From NCBI GenBank assembly GCA_022567895.1, contig JADFGC010000026.1, forward strand, positions 1 through 15,639: a DNA stretch of 15,639 bases. The letters are read 5' to 3'. Under the pieces are notes generated by a model. The model searched no databases. It worked only from the letters and a program-made list of their open reading frames with translations, and was not told the DNA's origin. A program made the position numbers and the translations under genes. This stretch comes from DRGT01 sp022567895. GTDB lineage: Archaea; Thermoproteota; Nitrososphaeria; Nitrososphaerales; Nitrosopumilaceae. Positions 13,937 through 15,639 of the stretch are shown here, piece after piece (within the stretch, counting starts at the first letter, position 1; every line of letters starts with the position of its first letter).

Positions 13937-14935
13937 ATGTCATCTCAATTAGGAGCAAGAAAATCCTTAGTGATTATTTGCTTTGTTCTATTTTCTTTCA
14001 TTTTTGTTGGAGGGATTTTTTCTCTTACAAATGAAGTTGTGGTTGAAGAATACCAAGAGTCCTCATATTTATCCTGGTTAACTATTGCTTATGTTGCAGG
14101 TCTTTCAATGATTGTTTTGCCCTGTACTCTTCCTCTAGTATTCATTATTGTTCCACTTAGCATGGGGAAGGGATACAAAAAAGGTCTCTCTATGTCACTA
14201 CTTTTTGGAGCTGGTTTAACAATAACTATAGCTGCGTATGGTACTGGAGTTGCAATTCTAGGACAAACAGCTTCTCTTGATCAAGTTTCTACGATAATGT
14301 TTCTTATTGCAGGAATTGCGGCATTTCTATTTGGTTTATCACAACTAAAATTGATTAATCTAAAATTACCATCCTATTCTGGAACTCCGAGTTTTATACA
14401 AAATAGAGGAGAATACTCAAAATCATTCTTTATGGGCTTATTGTTAGGTAATGCAGGTGTTGGATGTCCTAATCCATTGTTCTATTGGTTACTAATTTAC
14501 ATTGCAGGTACAGGGAGTTTAGAAATTGGTGCGTCTCTTGGTGTTGTTCATGGTGTTGGACGAGCAATCCCATTAATTCTATTGTCAACGTTAGCAATTT
14601 TAGGAATTAATGCAACAAAAGGTCTTACAAGAAAAAAAGAGTCTATAGAAAAAGTTACAGGAATAATGCTTATTGTAATTGGAGCATTTTTGATCATAAA
14701 CGGTCTTCCAGAAGGACATGAATGGTATGAAGAGACATTTATTCATCAAGGATGGAATGAGCTAATTGAATTAACTCCATTTCCTGCAGAATTTGCGATG
14801 GATGAGCATGAACATGGAGTTGAAGAGGACTTTTCCAAAACCGTTATGCCAATAATTCTTTTTGTGCTAATTGCAGTCCCCATGATATGGTACTCAATTC
14901 AAAGAAAAAGGAAAATTATTGAAGGAAAATCATGA
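13937..14935 (+). CDS. CcdA/DsbD-like transmembrane thiol-disulfide transporter with His-rich loop
   Basis: This 332-residue polytopic membrane protein has a first helix at about 10-30, a six-helix CcdA-type core at about 48-258 and one more helix at about 302-320. The redox pair is C63 in LPCTLPL and C177 in GVGCPNPL, the two cysteines that carry electrons across the membrane in CcdA and DsbD. The loop of about 259-300 between the core and the last helix is rich in His and acidic residues (H261, H270, H291, H293) and could bind a metal. CcdA proteins supply reductant to extracytoplasmic thiols for cytochrome or other metalloprotein maturation. Copper proteins are the plausible clients in an ammonia oxidiser, by inference. 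The start is ATG 13937. It overlaps the next gene by four bases. Confidence 0.87.
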   Translation: MSSQLGARKSLVIICFVLFSFIFVGGIFSLTNEVVVEEYQESSYLSWLTIAYVAGLSMIVLPCTLPLVFIIVPLSMGKGYKKGLSMSLLFGAGLTITIAAYGTGVAILGQTASLDQVSTIMFLIAGIAAFLFGLSQLKLINLKLPSYSGTPSFIQNRGEYSKSFFMGLLLGNAGVGCPNPLFYWLLIYIAGTGSLEIGASLGVVHGVGRAIPLILLSTLAILGINATKGLTRKKESIEKVTGIMLIVIGAFLIINGLPEGHEWYEETFIHQGWNELIELTPFPAEFAMDEHEHGVEEDFSKTVMPIILFVLIAVPMIWYSIQRKRKIIEGKS

Positions 14936-15159
14936 AAATTGAAATTCTCACTACACCTGGTTGTTCAAACTGTAGTGTTGTTGAAAAGATGCTTGATGAA
15001 ATGAAAGTTTCTTATGAAGTAATTGATGTAACTGAAAAACCAGAATATCTAGAAAAGTATCCAATATTCACTGCTCCGGGTATTGTGATAAATGAAAAGC
15101 TAGAGTTTACAGGCGTTCCAAAAAAAGAGAAACTAATTGAAAAAATAAATCAAACCTAG
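14932..15159 (+). CDS. Small thioredoxin/glutaredoxin-like redox protein
   Basis: This 75-residue protein has a minimal thioredoxin fold. It starts with a beta strand and the redox motif C11-x2-C14 (PGCSNC), and has the cis-proline loop TAPG (P49) followed by VINEKLEFTGVP. It lacks a signal peptide, so it should be cytoplasmic. The ATGA overlap with the CcdA-like gene and the AAGGA ribosome-binding site five bases upstream indicate translational coupling. A plausible role is to donate electrons to, or accept them from, the CcdA-like protein on the cytoplasmic side. It resembles the small archaeal thioredoxins of about 75-80 residues. Confidence 0.92.
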   Translation: MKIEILTTPGCSNCSVVEKMLDEMKVSYEVIDVTEKPEYLEKYPIFTAPGIVINEKLEFTGVPKKEKLIEKINQT

Positions 15160-15202
15160 TTTGTAATATTTGAGACTAAATTGAGAAGAATATACCTAAA
15201 AT

Positions 15203-15210
15203 GATAAATT
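15203..15210 (+). promoter_or_regulatory. TATA box of the radical SAM gene
   Basis: GATAAATT is centred about 26 bases upstream of ATG 15233, consistent with a leaderless transcript. Confidence 0.4.
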
Positions 15211-15232
15211 AGAAGAAACGGTATTTGATTTT

Positions 15233-15639
15233 ATGATGTTAAATTACGATTACCCACTGTATAGACCACCATCAGAGGCCCAATCATTAATTTTTCAAGT
15301 TACGGTAGGTTGTTCATTCAATGAATGTTCTTTTTGTGATATGTATAGATCAAAAGAATATTCTGAAAGATCATGGGATGAAGTAAAACTCGAAATTGAT
15401 ATGATGGCAAAACAACTTCCTGACACAGCAAGAATTTTTCTTGCTGATGGGGATGCACTCAATCTTTCAACTGATTATATGATAAAAATTGTGAAATATC
15501 TTTACGAAAAATTTCCAAATCTAGAACGAGTTTCGTGTTATGCAATGCCCATGAATGTTCTTAAAAAAACACCAGAAGAGCTAAAACAAATGTTTGATGC
15601 AGGTCTAAAAATGTTTTATTTAGGAATTGAAAGTGGTTC
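15233..15639 (+). CDS. Radical SAM protein, N-terminal part (C-terminus beyond window)
   Basis: These are the first 135 residues of a radical S-adenosylmethionine enzyme, starting at ATG 15233. The cluster-binding cysteines lie in GCSFNECSFCDMY as C27, C32 and C35, a C-x4-C-x2-C spacing rather than the usual C-x3-C-x2-C. Downstream, FLADGDALNLS (about residues 83-93) and FYLGIESG (at about 128-135) match beta strands of the radical SAM barrel. Such proteins generate a 5'-deoxyadenosyl radical for modification or biosynthesis, but the substrate cannot be named from this part. No partner gene is visible because the window ends inside it. Confidence 0.9.
   Translation, partial: MMLNYDYPLYRPPSEAQSLIFQVTVGCSFNECSFCDMYRSKEYSERSWDEVKLEIDMMAKQLPDTARIFLADGDALNLSTDYMIKIVKYLYEKFPNLERVSCYAMPMNVLKKTPEELKQMFDAGLKMFYLGIESG

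Noticed and set aside
1..15639. Search for CRISPR arrays, insertion sequences, integrase or attachment sites near the two tRNAs
   Set aside because: No regularly spaced repeats, transposase motifs or tRNA 3'-end duplicates were seen. The gene content is core archaeal.

Overview
This AT-rich window (roughly one third G+C by eye) comes from an ammonia-oxidising archaeon of the Nitrososphaerota/Thaumarchaeota, most likely Nitrosopumilus or a close relative. The diagnostic genes are a 4-hydroxybutyryl-CoA dehydratase next to an ADP-forming acyl-CoA ligase. This is the same pair as Nmar_0207/Nmar_0206 in the thaumarchaeal 3-hydroxypropionate/4-hydroxybutyrate (HP/HB) carbon-fixation cycle. Archaeal informational genes (LSm/Sm-like protein, ribosomal protein L37e), an archaeal Ser-His signal peptidase and TATA boxes about 22-27 bases upstream of many start codons agree with this. 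Coding density is very high: no gap of 300 bases or more lacks a gene. I see no mobile element, CRISPR array, rRNA or clear foreign DNA, so this looks like core chromosome.

Layout from left to right. (1) 1-550, minus: the first 183 residues of a phosphoglucosamine/phosphomannomutase, divergent from a tRNA-Leu(UAG) at 601-685. One AT box lies midway between them. (2) 751-2333, plus: a PurU/PurN-type formyl-folate enzyme whose stop overlaps the start of a creatininase-family (ArfB-like) hydrolase. (3) 2379-4420, plus: a tight run of LSm, L37e, a membrane-anchored coiled-coil protein of unknown function, and ribose-5-phosphate isomerase A. (4) 4417-5805, minus: a dihydroorotase-like amidohydrolase that overlaps rpiA tail to tail. 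(5) 5881-5955: tRNA-Ala(CGC) with an encoded CCA. (6) 5996-8284: three small proteins ending in nearly the same zinc ribbon, one also carrying a PRC-barrel-like domain, with a thioredoxin among them. (7) 8336-9046, plus: signal peptidase I, which meets the dehydratase gene tail to tail at a hairpin covering both stop codons. (8) 9049-12733, minus: the HP/HB pair, ligase then dehydratase. The dehydratase has its own TATA-like box and a 14-base perfect palindrome upstream. (9) 12782-13797, minus: an RNase HI lacking its usual last catalytic aspartate, a small three-helix membrane protein and a winged-helix regulator. (10) 13937-15159, plus: a CcdA-like membrane redox protein with a His-rich loop, overlapping a small thioredoxin-like protein. 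(11) 15233-end, plus: the first 135 residues of a radical SAM protein.

How the genes fit together: the ligase activates 4-hydroxybutyrate to its CoA thioester, and the dehydratase converts that to crotonyl-CoA in the second half of the HP/HB cycle. The CcdA-like protein and its thioredoxin-like partner probably pass reducing power across the membrane, possibly under control of the divergent winged-helix regulator. The other genes are housekeeping (translation, tRNA, RNA chaperone, folate and riboflavin/F420-type chemistry, pentose phosphates, pyrimidines, protein export). The least explained parts are the zinc-ribbon cluster, the coiled-coil protein between L37e and rpiA, and the small regulatory palindromes and repeats.
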